From: a bacterium
GTDB taxonomy: Bacteria > Armatimonadota > Zipacnadia > Zipacnadales > Zipacnadaceae
Direction: 5' to 3'
Assembly: GCA_030615605.1 (NCBI GenBank)
Contig: JAUWYY010000004.1
Coordinates: 1-64,000, forward strand
Length of the DNA: 64,000 bases
Shown here: positions 36,704 to 46,547 of the stretch, one piece after another
Layout of the letters: every line of letters begins with the position of its first letter
How positions within the stretch are numbered: position 1 is the stretch's first letter
The notes under the pieces: model-generated
The model's database searches: none
Seen by the model: only the letters and a program-made list of their open reading frames with translations
What the model was told of the DNA's origin: nothing
Program-made: the position numbers and the translations under genes

Positions 36704-38563
36704 TCACTGGCGGCTACAAGGCGCATTACCGATATTGAGCTCAATTGTGAAGTGATGCGTCCGCCCGCTGTCCAACTGTCTCTTGGGTAATTCTGACGAG
36801 AGGATTTGCGCTGGCCCGCAGGCACTGGGAATGGTCTCTCTCATTTGCAGGGGCCCCAAGTCGCCGCTCACAACCACTCGCAGGCCGGCACTGTTGGAGA
36901 GAAGAACAGCTTCGTGAGTTGAATCGCAGATGCAGCGCCACCCTTGCTGTATCGGCAGATTAAGCACCCTAAGCTCGGCAATATCTTCGGTTGCAAGACC
37001 TCTGATCCGGCCTGAGCACGTAATGGAATCGCTGCGGAAGACCAGGACTTGGTCAATCGAGAGGTAGCCAAAGTCGAGCGCGGCGGCGTACGTGTCGTGG
37101 GATATACGGCTTAGGTCACCAATTGCATCATGGCAAGAGAGCCACTGTCCGCTAGAGAGCCGCGCGACGGGTCCTAAAGAGTTGGCGCCCGCAAGTAGCG
37201 TACCATGCCTCTGCCCGTACCGACCTGCCGGTGAGGGACCGCCTGGACAAGAGAAGAGCAGATCATCTGGCTCGATAAGAAGATGCTGAAAAGAAGGGCC
37301 GGTGTCAGATAGGTAAGGAGAATCGTCGCCCGTCTGACCAAAGACAGCGAAGTATTGCGGCATATGTACGATCAAGCAATTTGATGGCTTCAGAAATGTA
37401 AAAGTCGCAGACTCGTAATGCTTCGGCTCGCAGTCAAGTTGGGCAACCTGCGCCGCCAGCGCCACCCACCCGCCGAAGAAGGCATTGTAAACAGACAAGT
37501 GGTGATAGTCATACCAGCCCATCCGTGCTTGGTCTGCCCCTTGGGTGAGAATGAGCGGCAGATGACCGTCCGGTTGCTGATGGGCCATAACGAATCGCCA
37601 CACTCGGCGTCTGACGAATTCAAGTTGGCCAGCACGGTCGGGTGCGAGATTCTTAGCAGCTTCCAGAGCATAGATGGCGCACGCGTAGCCAAAAAGCTGG
37701 CGCTGGCCCCGCCCCGTGTAGTTGAAGTCACCTACCGGATCAACCCAGTGACAAAGATACTCAACTCCGTGCAAGAATGCTTCCCGCACGTGCGCGTCGC
37801 CGGTAATCATCCAAATTCGATGAAGCAGTGCCAGTACATAGGCATGATACTGAATAGGCCGGCTTTGACCGGGGACATCCTCGAAGCAGCCGTCGGCAAG
37901 CTGACGCCGCCGCACTATCCACAGGTGTTTGCGATATCGAAGATAGTCCAGGGGGCGACGAAGCAGCTCATACCTGAGCAGATATGCCAGCGCCCTCATC
38001 GCAACCCAGTTGGTTGCCTGGTTACTGTTCGACTTCCACGAAGTGATCGTGCTAATACAATCCCCTCTCAGTTCGGCTGTGAGTTCCGATCCCAACATTC
38101 GGTAGGTTTCGACGAAAGCCAAATTATTGAAGTCCCAATGATAGTCCCAATCGCTAAAGGCGTATTCGTCAGGGGCAGTTCGCATATGGAATTGCATAGC
38201 TGCCTTTGCTCTGCCAACATAGCCCGGCTTGCCGGTCAGTTGGTACATTATGGCACTGAACAGACCGAAGAAAGTGGTCGCATAATGCTCGCCCGGCACG
38301 CGGCCATCCCAGCAATCGTAAATACCACCCAGGTCGTAGGGTAAGCGAGCGCCAAGCAGCGGCGTATCCGTTGGGCTTACCTCGCTGGAGTCAATGGGAT
38401 GCGCACTAGCCGCCGGCTCTGAGACTTGCAGGTCGCTAAGCCATCGGTAAAGTGGCAACAGGGCCGACATATACTGGCTCTGCGTCGTGGTGGCAGCGCC
38501 GCCATTCTTAGTTGGCCCGGTTAATGATCGACAGTGGCTCATGTAACATCGAATCTCCGGCAT
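36704..38563 (-). CDS. Large protein with probable (alpha/alpha)6 toroid, polysaccharide-active candidate
   Basis: A 619-aa protein without a signal peptide. The N-terminal 380 residues show repeated helix pairs with aromatic/acidic loops (SDWDYHWDFNNLAFVETYRML, NWVAMRALAYLLRYELL, DYHHLSVYNAFFGGWVALA), as in polysaccharide lyases and glycoside hydrolases with an (alpha/alpha)n toroid. The last 230 residues are beta-rich (PVARLSSGQWLSCHDAIG, TAALDFGYLSIDQVLVFRS-like). The overall order resembles heparinase II/III or glucuronyl epimerase relatives, but I cannot name the family. In the cluster it might edit or trim the polymer, although a cytoplasmic location would be odd. Confidence 0.5.
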   Translation of the reverse strand: MPEIRCYMSHCRSLTGPTKNGGAATTTQSQYMSALLPLYRWLSDLQVSEPAASAHPIDSSEVSPTDTPLLGARLPYDLGGIYDCWDGRVPGEHYATTFFGLFSAIMYQLTGKPGYVGRAKAAMQFHMRTAPDEYAFSDWDYHWDFNNLAFVETYRMLGSELTAELRGDCISTITSWKSNSNQATNWVAMRALAYLLRYELLRRPLDYLRYRKHLWIVRRRQLADGCFEDVPGQSRPIQYHAYVLALLHRIWMITGDAHVREAFLHGVEYLCHWVDPVGDFNYTGRGQRQLFGYACAIYALEAAKNLAPDRAGQLEFVRRRVWRFVMAHQQPDGHLPLILTQGADQARMGWYDYHHLSVYNAFFGGWVALAAQVAQLDCEPKHYESATFTFLKPSNCLIVHMPQYFAVFGQTGDDSPYLSDTGPSFQHLLIEPDDLLFSCPGGPSPAGRYGQRHGTLLAGANSLGPVARLSSGQWLSCHDAIGDLSRISHDTYAAALDFGYLSIDQVLVFRSDSITCSGRIRGLATEDIAELRVLNLPIQQGWRCICDSTHEAVLLSNSAGLRVVVSGDLGPLQMRETIPSACGPAQILSSELPKRQLDSGRTHHFTIELNIGNAPCSRQ

Positions 38564-38597
38564 CGGCTCTAGAACACAAGACTCATATCAGCGAGCA

Positions 38598-39605
38598 TCA
38601 AGACCTGTGCCATATTCGGCGTCGTGCGGCCAACCACAACTCACTAACCACAACTCTGGGATGACCGCCTGAGCAGAGCAGCGCGCCGAGCTTTTGCAGC
38701 AGCCAGGACAGACGCAACAGCCCTAACCCCGCTCCGATTAGACATCTCTCGCCCGTCGAGATGAAGCAGAACTTCGGCTTGCACGGCGCCAGGTCACCGA
38801 TTATCCTGATCTGCTCAGGGTCGGCGCATCCCAGGCCTTCCGACGCAGCGTACCTCAGATGCCGAATCTGTCCTGGGGAAAGCCCAATAAGACGGCTGGC
38901 AATAGTGTCTATTGCTACGGGGTCGGTTGCGACCAGGACAGTGTCTACGGCACGAGGACTGCCATAGACCGGGCCTGCCCCTTCCATGGCCGGATTCCCA
39001 TCCAGTATGTACATATCGGCTGGTCTCGCCTGGATGAGGTCGGCGATAACTTCAGCCAAAAAGGGATGATACTTCTCTTTGTCAGGGTCGGGCAGCAACC
39101 CAAAGTGATTCTTGAGCGCACCGGAGAAGCCAGTCAGCCGATGCGTCTTGATCTTGGAAAGCGAGATAAGAACATCGCACTCGCAGAGACGTTTGGAGAG
39201 CAGAAGCGGTTGCAGTATCCGCGACTGGTGCGAAAGCCGAGTCATTGCATCACGCGACAGGTCCAGGAGCTGAACCTGGGAATCAAGCGAGCGTGCCAAC
39301 TGTAAGTAGCCCTGGAACTTGAACTTGTCGCTGGCCAGGCATCCGCCGGAGCTGTCCGACTCAGCAATCCACACCTTGGCTGTAGCATTGATCTGGCCGA
39401 TGGCCTGGACGACGGCTTTGACCATCTGAGGACTAACGACCACACCCGATTGCCAGTTGAACCGATTGCCGGCAGCCAGGTTAGGCTTGACGACGACATT
39501 ATCAGCATGCTGCAGTTTCTCAATCAGCCCTACCTGTTCAATGCACCTGTGCATCTGCTCCGGCGCAACTGAAGAGGTATTAAGCGCTACCACGGTGGGC
39601 CCCAT
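38598..39605 (-). CDS. DUF362-domain protein
   Basis: A 335-aa protein. Start: ATG at 39605 after GGGAGG; a longer frame to 39806 overlaps the GT2 gene and is unsupported. DUF362 landmarks are visible: VVVKPNLAAGNRFNWQSGVVVSPQMVKAVVQ, CDVLISLSKIKTHRLTGFSGALKNHFGLLP, LIQARPADMYILDGNPAMEGAGPVYG and VLVATDPVAIDTIASRLIG. The domain is widespread in anaerobes, often with ferredoxin domains, which are absent here. Its biochemical role is unclear, and its presence in a sugar cluster is unusual. It lies between the toroid and GT2 genes with close spacing. Confidence 0.8.
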   Translation of the reverse strand: MGPTVVALNTSSVAPEQMHRCIEQVGLIEKLQHADNVVVKPNLAAGNRFNWQSGVVVSPQMVKAVVQAIGQINATAKVWIAESDSSGGCLASDKFKFQGYLQLARSLDSQVQLLDLSRDAMTRLSHQSRILQPLLLSKRLCECDVLISLSKIKTHRLTGFSGALKNHFGLLPDPDKEKYHPFLAEVIADLIQARPADMYILDGNPAMEGAGPVYGSPRAVDTVLVATDPVAIDTIASRLIGLSPGQIRHLRYAASEGLGCADPEQIRIIGDLAPCKPKFCFISTGERCLIGAGLGLLRLSWLLQKLGALLCSGGHPRVVVSELWLAARRRIWHRS

Positions 39606-39628
39606 CACATGGCCTCCCAGTGCCTTGC

Positions 39629-40312
39629 TTAGTCGGTGAAGCGATAGCGAATCAGCGTCGAGATAGCTTGGATTCCGTCTCTTAGTTTGATCTTCTTTCC
39701 TTCGTGCGCCGAGCGGGGATGATATGAGATCGGCACCTCCGTGATCTCTATGCCCGCCCTTAGAATCTTTGCCGTTACTTCCGGGCAGAATTCGAAGCCT
39801 GTGCACTCAAGATCTAGCGCCTTCAGCACGTCGGTCTTGAATGCTTTGTAGCAGGTGGGTTCATCAGTGATATGACTTCCGTACAAGCAGTTTGTCACCA
39901 GCGAGAGCAAGCGGCCACCCAGATAGAAGCTGAGGCCAGACATCGGGTTGTCGCCCAATATCCTTGACCCGTAGACCACCTGGGCGCAGCCGTCGGCTAT
40001 AGGTGCGACGATCCGTTCGTAGTCGGCGGGATCGTACTCCAGGTCAGCGTCTTGGATGATCACAACATCTCCGGACACATGCGCTATCCCAGTGCGAATC
40101 GCCGTCCCTTTGCCTTGATTGGTGTCGTGGTAGATACATTTGATGCGCGGATCGTCCATCCGCGCGAGCAGATCGCGCGACCCGTCAGTTGATCCGTCGT
40201 CTACAATGACCAGTTCATGGCAGATGGGCACGGCCAGCACGCGCTCGACAATCTCATCGAGCGTTGAACGTTCATTGAAGACCGGCATTATGACCGACAG
40301 CTTCAGATCCAT
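39629..40312 (-). CDS. Family 2 glycosyltransferase (DPM1/polyprenyl-phosphate type)
   Basis: A 227-aa GT2 enzyme: LSVIMPVFNERSTLDEIVERVL, LVIVDDGSTDGSRDLLARM, IIQDADLEYDPADYERIVAPI with the catalytic DxD (QDADLEY), YGSRIL, and EITEVPISYHPRSAHEGKKI near the end. This is the dolichol/undecaprenyl-phosphate sugar synthase type, without a membrane tail. It makes polyprenyl-phosphate sugars used by GT-C transferases in the periplasm, and two GT-C-type genes flank it. Start at 40312 (ATG after GGTGGAAAG). Confidence 0.9.
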   Translation of the reverse strand: MDLKLSVIMPVFNERSTLDEIVERVLAVPICHELVIVDDGSTDGSRDLLARMDDPRIKCIYHDTNQGKGTAIRTGIAHVSGDVVIIQDADLEYDPADYERIVAPIADGCAQVVYGSRILGDNPMSGLSFYLGGRLLSLVTNCLYGSHITDEPTCYKAFKTDVLKALDLECTGFEFCPEVTAKILRAGIEITEVPISYHPRSAHEGKKIKLRDGIQAISTLIRYRFTD

Positions 40313-40395
40313 TGCTTTCCACCTCGGGACAGAATGGTCTACCCAATTTGGACTGGGAGCGAAGCTCATTGGCTGAGCCATCTCACTTCTGTTGT

Positions 40396-42069
40396 CTACC
40401 GCGGCCCAGAATAGCTCGCTGCCAGTGGCTTCTCACCCATACAAGACCGATGATGACAGCAGTAGTCTGAGCCTCCGACGTCTCCACTGCTGGATGCTGC
40501 GCTCGGCGGTGACACTATACCGTAGACCAGGGTGGGCGCTGCACTGTTGGTCTGGGCAGAATACAGCAACCGATAGGCCTGAGCATCCCTCTTAGCTATC
40601 CTTCGGAAAAAGGCCGTCCGTTTGTCCCGCCAGCCAAAGTTATCTACGACCAGATGAGTCGCCTTAGTCTGTCTCACCCACGACTCAAGGCCCGCCGAGC
40701 GGGCGCTAGCAGGAAACCCTTCGGTGCTTCGGCCAGCCCACAAATACATATAGAATGGCTTCAGGCAAAGAATGATGGCATCACCAGGAGTGTTGGCAGC
40801 AATCCACGTGCCAGCCCTCTTGTAGTCTACAACTTCTGGCAGATTCATCAGCTTATCTGGCTTCGTCACCGCCGCATGAACACCACCGAACAATCCCCCA
40901 ATGACCAGCAGTACCGCCAGTACAACCTGTGCACCGGCTGGCTTGATCCTGGGAAAGACGCTGTGGGCGTCGGCTGCCAAGACCTCCATGCCGCGAATCG
41001 CAAACCACGGGAGTAGGGGTACCACTGGCAGCAAATATCGCGGCTCGCACGCAGGTTGGAGCAGCAGAACCAAGATGTACAACGGCGCATAGATAGCCAG
41101 CAGTCTGCGGCGGCTGCCAAGTTCTGCCTTCATACCTACACCAATCAGCCCGACCATCACAAGTGCCAGAGCATATGTCAGCGCACTCATGCCGAGCCTA
41201 TGGGCAGCCGCCGCAAAGGGTAGGAAGAACACCTCCGGCAGGTCCTGCGCGTATTTCCACGCATAGGAACCGAGGCGAGGCGCCACCTCCGATCCGCTGA
41301 GCATCCGCGACTCCTTCAAATAGGGCTCAATGTGCAGTGCTCGAAACACATAGCTCGTGTCTTGCGCTGGCGAAGACTGCCTCAGTACGAAGAACGGTGC
41401 TGTAGTCATCGCAACCACGGCGGCGAGTACTATAGCCTTCTTCTTATGCTGCTCCAGCCAGAAACAAAGAATCACTGCAAAAACCAGAATGATGCCGACG
41501 GTTCTCGTCAGCAAGGCAAGCGATAGTACCAACGCCAAAACGAAAAAGCGCGGCGTCAACAGGTTTTCTTCCCGGGCCCAGCTAATTCCTAGAGCTAGAG
41601 ATAGCGTAGACAGGAAGAGAAAGGGAACTTCACTGCGCAACTGTGTCGAAAAAGAGATAACCAGCGGACAACTGGCGACGATTAGTGCCAAGACCGAGGC
41701 CCAGCCCCGATTAAGGCACAGTGCATACAGCCAGTAGGTCGCTACCACCGCTGCTATGCTACACACAAGGGGCACGAGTTTCAGAGCAGCAATGTTCACC
41801 CCGAACACTCTTATGATAGGAGCCAGCAGAAGGGGAAAACCCAACGGAAAGGTGGTCTCCGGGAGCATACGCGGCGAATTAATTTGACGAAACCCCATCC
41901 CGGTAGCGATAGCCTGGGCAAGTACGACATAATGGGCATCGTCGCCTTTGCCACGCAGGGACGAGTCGAGGGAGACTGCAGCCAGGCTGGCTACAATCGC
42001 CATAGCCACCACTATTATCAGCCAAGGGGGGACAGCAATTTTTGAGAATGGTCCTGCGCTGCCATTCAT
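40396..42069 (-). CDS. PMT/ArnT-type membrane glycosyltransferase
   Basis: A 557-aa protein with about eleven membrane segments. The first loop has the acidic pair LRGKGDDAHYVVLAQAIATGMGF, matching the catalytic loop of PMT/GT39/ArnT (GT83) enzymes that take sugar from a polyprenyl-phosphate. Segments include WLIIVVAMAIVASLAAV, ALVMVGLIGVGM and VVLAVLLVIGGLFGG. The last 140 residues form a soluble periplasmic domain with YLWAGRSTEGFPA. The polyprenyl sugar made by the GT2 next to it (39629) is the likely donor. Spacing to its neighbours is 80 and 50 bases. Confidence 0.82.
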   Translation of the reverse strand: MNGSAGPFSKIAVPPWLIIVVAMAIVASLAAVSLDSSLRGKGDDAHYVVLAQAIATGMGFRQINSPRMLPETTFPLGFPLLLAPIIRVFGVNIAALKLVPLVCSIAAVVATYWLYALCLNRGWASVLALIVASCPLVISFSTQLRSEVPFLFLSTLSLALGISWAREENLLTPRFFVLALVLSLALLTRTVGIILVFAVILCFWLEQHKKKAIVLAAVVAMTTAPFFVLRQSSPAQDTSYVFRALHIEPYLKESRMLSGSEVAPRLGSYAWKYAQDLPEVFFLPFAAAAHRLGMSALTYALALVMVGLIGVGMKAELGSRRRLLAIYAPLYILVLLLQPACEPRYLLPVVPLLPWFAIRGMEVLAADAHSVFPRIKPAGAQVVLAVLLVIGGLFGGVHAAVTKPDKLMNLPEVVDYKRAGTWIAANTPGDAIILCLKPFYMYLWAGRSTEGFPASARSAGLESWVRQTKATHLVVDNFGWRDKRTAFFRRIAKRDAQAYRLLYSAQTNSAAPTLVYGIVSPPSAASSSGDVGGSDYCCHHRSCMGEKPLAASYSGPR

Positions 42070-42117
42070 TCGGGAGATCCTCTTATCCTCGACAAATGCG
42101 GCCTCCAGTACGGATCC

Positions 42118-43731
42118 CTAGCAACTGGCCTCAGCTAGCGTGCACTGCGCCATCAGGTAGTATGCGGCTGAGTACAGGAACGCACAGTTCACGTCTCTAG
42201 CGCCGACGATGCAACCTTCGGCGGTATGGGAGGTAACACCACCTCTGGCATAGAGGTCATCGCCGTCGTAGATCTGAGTCTCGCACCACCTGAGCGCCCT
42301 TCGCGCGGCCTGCCAGTAGTTAGAAGATCCCGTGGCCTTGAAGAGACGTGCCATAGTATAGGCGAGAATTGGCGTCGCCTTGGCGCACTCGCCGCTGCTG
42401 GGGTCGTCCATGACAAAATACCAGCTACCATTTGAATTCTGAGCGTCGAGCAAGGCGTTGGCACATTGGATGGCCCGATCCAGCCATCTTTTTCTGGGAA
42501 CGCCACCGTAAGCGTCCAACAACCCCAGGAGAGCCCAAGCCTGCCCGCGTGTCCATTTCACAGTATCTCGTTCGCCGCGGCTACGCCATGTTTTGGCAAA
42601 GAGTCCGTTGGGTAGTGAGAATCGTCGGACAGCGTCATCCAGCGTACTCTGCAGGACTGCCGACCAACCTCCATCAGGATCCACCGCGGCCAGCCTGGCG
42701 AACAGACCCGCTACGAACATAGAATCAACATACAGCCAGGAGTCGTCCCACTTGCCCGTAGTGGCATCGCATCCGACCCGTAGTCTGCCTGATTGGTGTG
42801 TGCCCTGGTCGCGAATCCAGGTGGCCACTCGCCGGGCCGCTTCCAGATATCCTGAGTCTCCCGTCGCCTCGTAGAGCGGCAGAAATGCCTCTGCCGCAAT
42901 AAACGCAGTATCATTAGGGGCAAGCCACCTGACTATTCCGTAGCTTCTCTCTCGGCTGCGATCCAGATCCCAGCGCACCTCAATAGCTCCTGCATTGGGA
43001 CCAGTGGCAAGCTGGCGCTTCCGGAGGGCCTCACCCACTTGCACGGCTATCTCGTACAGAGATTCGTCACCCGGGCGTGACCGTTGCGTTAGGAGGGCTC
43101 TCACCGCCGCGGCACTGCACCACATCCAGGAGTTGAGGCGGTATGTGCGATGAGTCAGATCATAGCAGGCATAAAAGGTGCCCTTGAAGGCACTGCCCGA
43201 AGCTGTGTTCAAGGACCTCAGGATGAAGGCAAGTGGAGAGGTTTCTGTTCGGCGGCTCCCTGGCACCATCGTCGAGGGGAGTGTGTTCTGGGCAATATCT
43301 ACCAGTCGGCACGGCACATCGCCGAGAAATAGGGCTGCATCTACGCGGCTGGAGTCACTGAACGCTGGGTACAGACGGACTTCGCGCACCGTGGCGTCCA
43401 CCCACAGGATATTCTCCCAGGGTTCAAACGGCCCGGGACTGAAGGCAACGAGTCGAGTATCTGGAACCCTGGTACGCCGAACAGGCTGGCCGTTTACGGC
43501 TCTGACCGCGCCCCGCCCCTTAATGCGGCCCAGTATCAGATCACACCCGGCCGGATCATAATACAGCGGGCACAGAATGATCTGCTTCTTGCTCCCGCCT
43601 CGCGGCCTCAGCCAACGACGCAGCAGCCCTCGGCAGCTCCGATACGCTGCCACGCTTTGCCCGCTATCGTCAGGAACCAGGTGGACAATGTTGTCGGTTG
43701 CCTGCTTGGCGGTCGCTACAACCTGCATCAA
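42118..43731 (-). CDS. GH88/GH105-like hydrolase
   Basis: A 537-aa protein. Residues about 200-520 form the (alpha/alpha)6 toroid of unsaturated glucuronyl/rhamnogalacturonyl hydrolases: SYGIVRWLAPNDTAFIAAEAFLPLYEATGD, WLYVDSMFVAGLFARLA, VKWTRGQAWALLGLLDAY (RG-x-x-W motif) and CAKATPILAYTMARLFKATG. The first 190 residues are an unassigned domain. These enzymes remove the unsaturated uronic acid left by polysaccharide lyases. It has no signal peptide, so the action may be inside the cell. It overlaps the upstream GT4 gene by four bases (43728-43731), so the two are translated together. Confidence 0.7.
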   Translation of the reverse strand: MMQVVATAKQATDNIVHLVPDDSGQSVAAYRSCRGLLRRWLRPRGGSKKQIILCPLYYDPAGCDLILGRIKGRGAVRAVNGQPVRRTRVPDTRLVAFSPGPFEPWENILWVDATVREVRLYPAFSDSSRVDAALFLGDVPCRLVDIAQNTLPSTMVPGSRRTETSPLAFILRSLNTASGSAFKGTFYACYDLTHRTYRLNSWMWCSAAAVRALLTQRSRPGDESLYEIAVQVGEALRKRQLATGPNAGAIEVRWDLDRSRERSYGIVRWLAPNDTAFIAAEAFLPLYEATGDSGYLEAARRVATWIRDQGTHQSGRLRVGCDATTGKWDDSWLYVDSMFVAGLFARLAAVDPDGGWSAVLQSTLDDAVRRFSLPNGLFAKTWRSRGERDTVKWTRGQAWALLGLLDAYGGVPRKRWLDRAIQCANALLDAQNSNGSWYFVMDDPSSGECAKATPILAYTMARLFKATGSSNYWQAARRALRWCETQIYDGDDLYARGGVTSHTAEGCIVGARDVNCAFLYSAAYYLMAQCTLAEASC

Positions 43732-44873
43732 ATAGTCCCTGCCTCTAAGAGCCGCGCATACACTTTCTCGACCTTGTCAGCGACGCGCTCCCACGTGTAC
43801 TTGCTCTCGACCATACGCTTGGCGCGGGCTGCTATGGCTGCGGCTAGCTGGCGCTCCGACAGCAAGGTGATAATGGCTTCAGCCATCGCTGCCGGGCTGC
43901 CGGGTGGCACCAGCATGCCGGTTTCTCTGTCCTCTATGAACTCGCGGGGTCCAAAGGTATCAGTTGCCACCACCGGCGTCCCGCATGCCATCGCCTCTAT
44001 GTAGACAATTCCGAATGCCTCAAACCGGGAGGGCCCAACGAAGACATCAGCGGCTGAATACACTTGGGCCAGTTGCTGGTGAGGCAAGTGAGAGTGGACT
44101 TTGATACATGACTCCAGGTTGGCCGCTGCTATCCTGTCGAATAGCTCCTCGACCTCCTTGGACCCGTCATCTATCGGCGGCCCTCCAACGAGCAGGAACG
44201 TTGTCTTTGGCTGCTTGGTGAGGACTATGGGGACAGCCGCGAGCAGGTCGTAGATGCCCTTGTGCTGTTCAAAGCGTCCCACAAAGAGCACCACCGGACC
44301 ACAAAGGCCAAGCTCCCTGCGCACTGCTGAGCCGTCAGTAGGCCTGAAGACAGATAGATCAACCGCGTTGGCCGTCTGCCACAGTTGGTCGGCGCCCACC
44401 CTCGCCTCTTCAAGTGACTGTCGTTCTGCACCATTTAGGTAGAAGACGGCCTGACTCTTTCGAGTGAGGGCATGCCAAAGCCACTTTCGCGGCAGTGCCA
44501 GACGGCGCCCAAAGACGCTATTAGAACAGAATGCATGTGTGTGGTGAGGTGTCAGCACGAAGGGCCAGCCGCGAATCTGAGCGGCCAGGAATGCAGAGCG
44601 TACGTGTGGCCACATCGCGTGCGCGTGAATGACGTCGGTATCCCGTTGCCTAAGCAGTGCCGTCAGCATCGCCGCATCAGCAAAAGCGTGCGGCACTCTA
44701 ATAACCTTCGCCCCTCCCAGGATCTCCTGGGCCGGTTGCTCGCCCCAATTGTATGTGTATATCGTTACCTCATGACCCCGGCTGGCGAGCTGACGGCTGA
44801 GCTGCTCGACATGCACGCCTGCGCCCGTCTGGGATGGCCTGAAATACTTTGTGATCTGAATGATCTTCATCAC
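43728..44873 (-). CDS. GT4 glycosyltransferase
   Basis: A 381-aa GT-B enzyme with complete landmarks: MMKIIQITKYFRPSQTGAGVHVEQLSRQLASRGHEV at the start, DVIHAHAMWP, VVLFVGRFEQHKGIYDLLAAVPIV, LLVGGPPIDDG, DVFVGPSRFEAFGIVYIEAMACGTPVVATDTFGPREFIEDRETGMLVPPG. It transfers a sugar from a nucleotide donor with retention of configuration. The GT4 signature (E-x7-E in FEAFGIVYIE) is intact. Start at 44873 or the next ATG at 44870. Confidence 0.92.
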   Translation of the reverse strand: MMKIIQITKYFRPSQTGAGVHVEQLSRQLASRGHEVTIYTYNWGEQPAQEILGGAKVIRVPHAFADAAMLTALLRQRDTDVIHAHAMWPHVRSAFLAAQIRGWPFVLTPHHTHAFCSNSVFGRRLALPRKWLWHALTRKSQAVFYLNGAERQSLEEARVGADQLWQTANAVDLSVFRPTDGSAVRRELGLCGPVVLFVGRFEQHKGIYDLLAAVPIVLTKQPKTTFLLVGGPPIDDGSKEVEELFDRIAAANLESCIKVHSHLPHQQLAQVYSAADVFVGPSRFEAFGIVYIEAMACGTPVVATDTFGPREFIEDRETGMLVPPGSPAAMAEAIITLLSERQLAAAIAARAKRMVESKYTWERVADKVEKVYARLLEAGTI

Positions 44874-44912
44874 CGGACCTCGGGCAATGCCAACGCGCGT
44901 TAGTCGGATCTC

Positions 44913-46490
44913 CTACATGTCTCGGCTGTCACGGAACTCTGCCAGCCATTGGCCAAAGGCCGTCTGCTTCAGGCCTCGCCGCATTAGGGCTGATTCTTCA
45001 GCAGTTACAAAGCGCAGCAACCACAGAGCGCTGGCGTACGCCACTCCTACAAGCAGCCCGATCGCGGCGGTGGCCAGTAGATTGTCAATCCTGACACTTT
45101 CCCTAAAAAAGGCACCCACGACACCGGCACCACAGACCGCGAGAAAAACCTTGCCCAGCGCGGCCCACGGAAACCACAGCAGATTACATCCTGCCGCCTT
45201 GCGCAGCAACATAAGCGAGCTGCACCATCCCACCAACTGAGTTCCCGCCATAGCGAAGGCAGCACCGACAGCTCCGTATCTGGGTATCAACAGAAGATTG
45301 AGACCAACATTTGATGCCATGCTCAGGCCCATAACAACGCCCTGATAGTCGCTGCGACCCATGCTTGCCACTAAAGACAGATAAATGACCACGCTTACTC
45401 CTCGGGCGGTGAAAACCAGGCCCAGCACAGATAGCGCAGGAGCGCCGCCAGCATACTCCACACCGTAAATCCCGCCGAGCAACTGCTCCGACAGTAGTGC
45501 AATTCCCAGACCGAGTGGCACTAATATCGCAGCGAAATACTTCACCAAGAATGAAAAAATCTTCCTTACGGACGCGGCATCTCCGGACCCAGATGTAGCT
45601 GTGACGGCAGGGAACAGCACTGCCTGCAGAAGCCGAGGGACCATCATGATGATTGAGCTAATCGCCAGGCTGGCTCGATAGTAGCTAAGCTGGTGAATGT
45701 CGCGGATCATCCCCAGGAAGACACTGTCAAACCAGGATAGCATGAAGTGGCCGGCGTCACCTGCAGCTAGAGGTAGGCCGAATTTGAGCGCAGAAGCCAG
45801 CTCCGAGCGCATTGCATGTCGTGTAGTTTCTTTCTTACTTAGGGCAGGAATACGTCGGGCGCTCAGCTCAGCAGTCAGCCATGCTACCCCTGCGCTCAAG
45901 GCCAGCGCCAGACATACCCCTGAAACCCCCCAATCCAGCTTCAGAAACAAGTAGACGAGTGCCACGACAGAGATAGACTGAGCAGTGCTGACATAGAAGT
46001 GATATTTCCATTTTTGCAGCCCGGCGAAGATTGCTAGAATTGCCGCACTAACGCCGCCAAGTAGCACACTTGGTGCATATGCCTGCAACGGGTCCTCCAG
46101 CACGTCCTGGCGGAAAACGACCTGCGCAAGCCACTTGGCCGACAGGGTCAAGGCAATGACTCCGCCAAGTCCTGCTATCACTCGCTGAAAGCGAAGAACC
46201 CGATACAGGGCGAAAATCCGGCTGCTCTCGCCGCCAGCTTCGTACTGGGCAGCCGCCCTGGTGGCGGCGACGGTGGTGCCGAGATTGATCAACATGTGGA
46301 CAAAGCCAGCCGCTGCGCCCGCCAAAGATACAAGTCCGTATCGGCCGGGACCAAGTATCCGACCGCTCATGATGTTTACTGACAGCCTCGACGGCACCTC
46401 AAGCGATGCGCCCAGCAGCCTGTACCCTATTCCGCCGAGCACGACCCCAGGCTGGGTAGATTTGGCCTCTTCAGGCTGTATTGCTTCCAC
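44913..46490 (-). CDS. Polysaccharide flippase, Wzx/MATE-like
   Basis: A 525-aa membrane protein with about 12-14 hydrophobic segments. It has the oligosaccharide-flippase pattern: GPGRYGLVSLAGAAAGFVHMLINLG after the first loop, LSYYRASLAISSIIMMVPRLLQAVLFPAVTA, YFAAILVPLGLGIALLSEQLLGGIYG, SLVASMGRSDYQGVVMGLSM, LLLIPRYGAVGAAFAMAGTQLVG. It moves the lipid-linked repeat across the inner membrane. The gap to the GT4 gene downstream is 39 bases. Its presence with an O-antigen ligase/polymerase-like gene supports a Wzx/Wzy-type pathway. Confidence 0.88.
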   Translation of the reverse strand: MEAIQPEEAKSTQPGVVLGGIGYRLLGASLEVPSRLSVNIMSGRILGPGRYGLVSLAGAAAGFVHMLINLGTTVAATRAAAQYEAGGESSRIFALYRVLRFQRVIAGLGGVIALTLSAKWLAQVVFRQDVLEDPLQAYAPSVLLGGVSAAILAIFAGLQKWKYHFYVSTAQSISVVALVYLFLKLDWGVSGVCLALALSAGVAWLTAELSARRIPALSKKETTRHAMRSELASALKFGLPLAAGDAGHFMLSWFDSVFLGMIRDIHQLSYYRASLAISSIIMMVPRLLQAVLFPAVTATSGSGDAASVRKIFSFLVKYFAAILVPLGLGIALLSEQLLGGIYGVEYAGGAPALSVLGLVFTARGVSVVIYLSLVASMGRSDYQGVVMGLSMASNVGLNLLLIPRYGAVGAAFAMAGTQLVGWCSSLMLLRKAAGCNLLWFPWAALGKVFLAVCGAGVVGAFFRESVRIDNLLATAAIGLLVGVAYASALWLLRFVTAEESALMRRGLKQTAFGQWLAEFRDSRDM

Positions 46491-46547
46491 AGCAGTTCAG
46501 CTCACTTGTCATCCATACCGGCACGATTAGCGTCACTTGCCTGGCAG

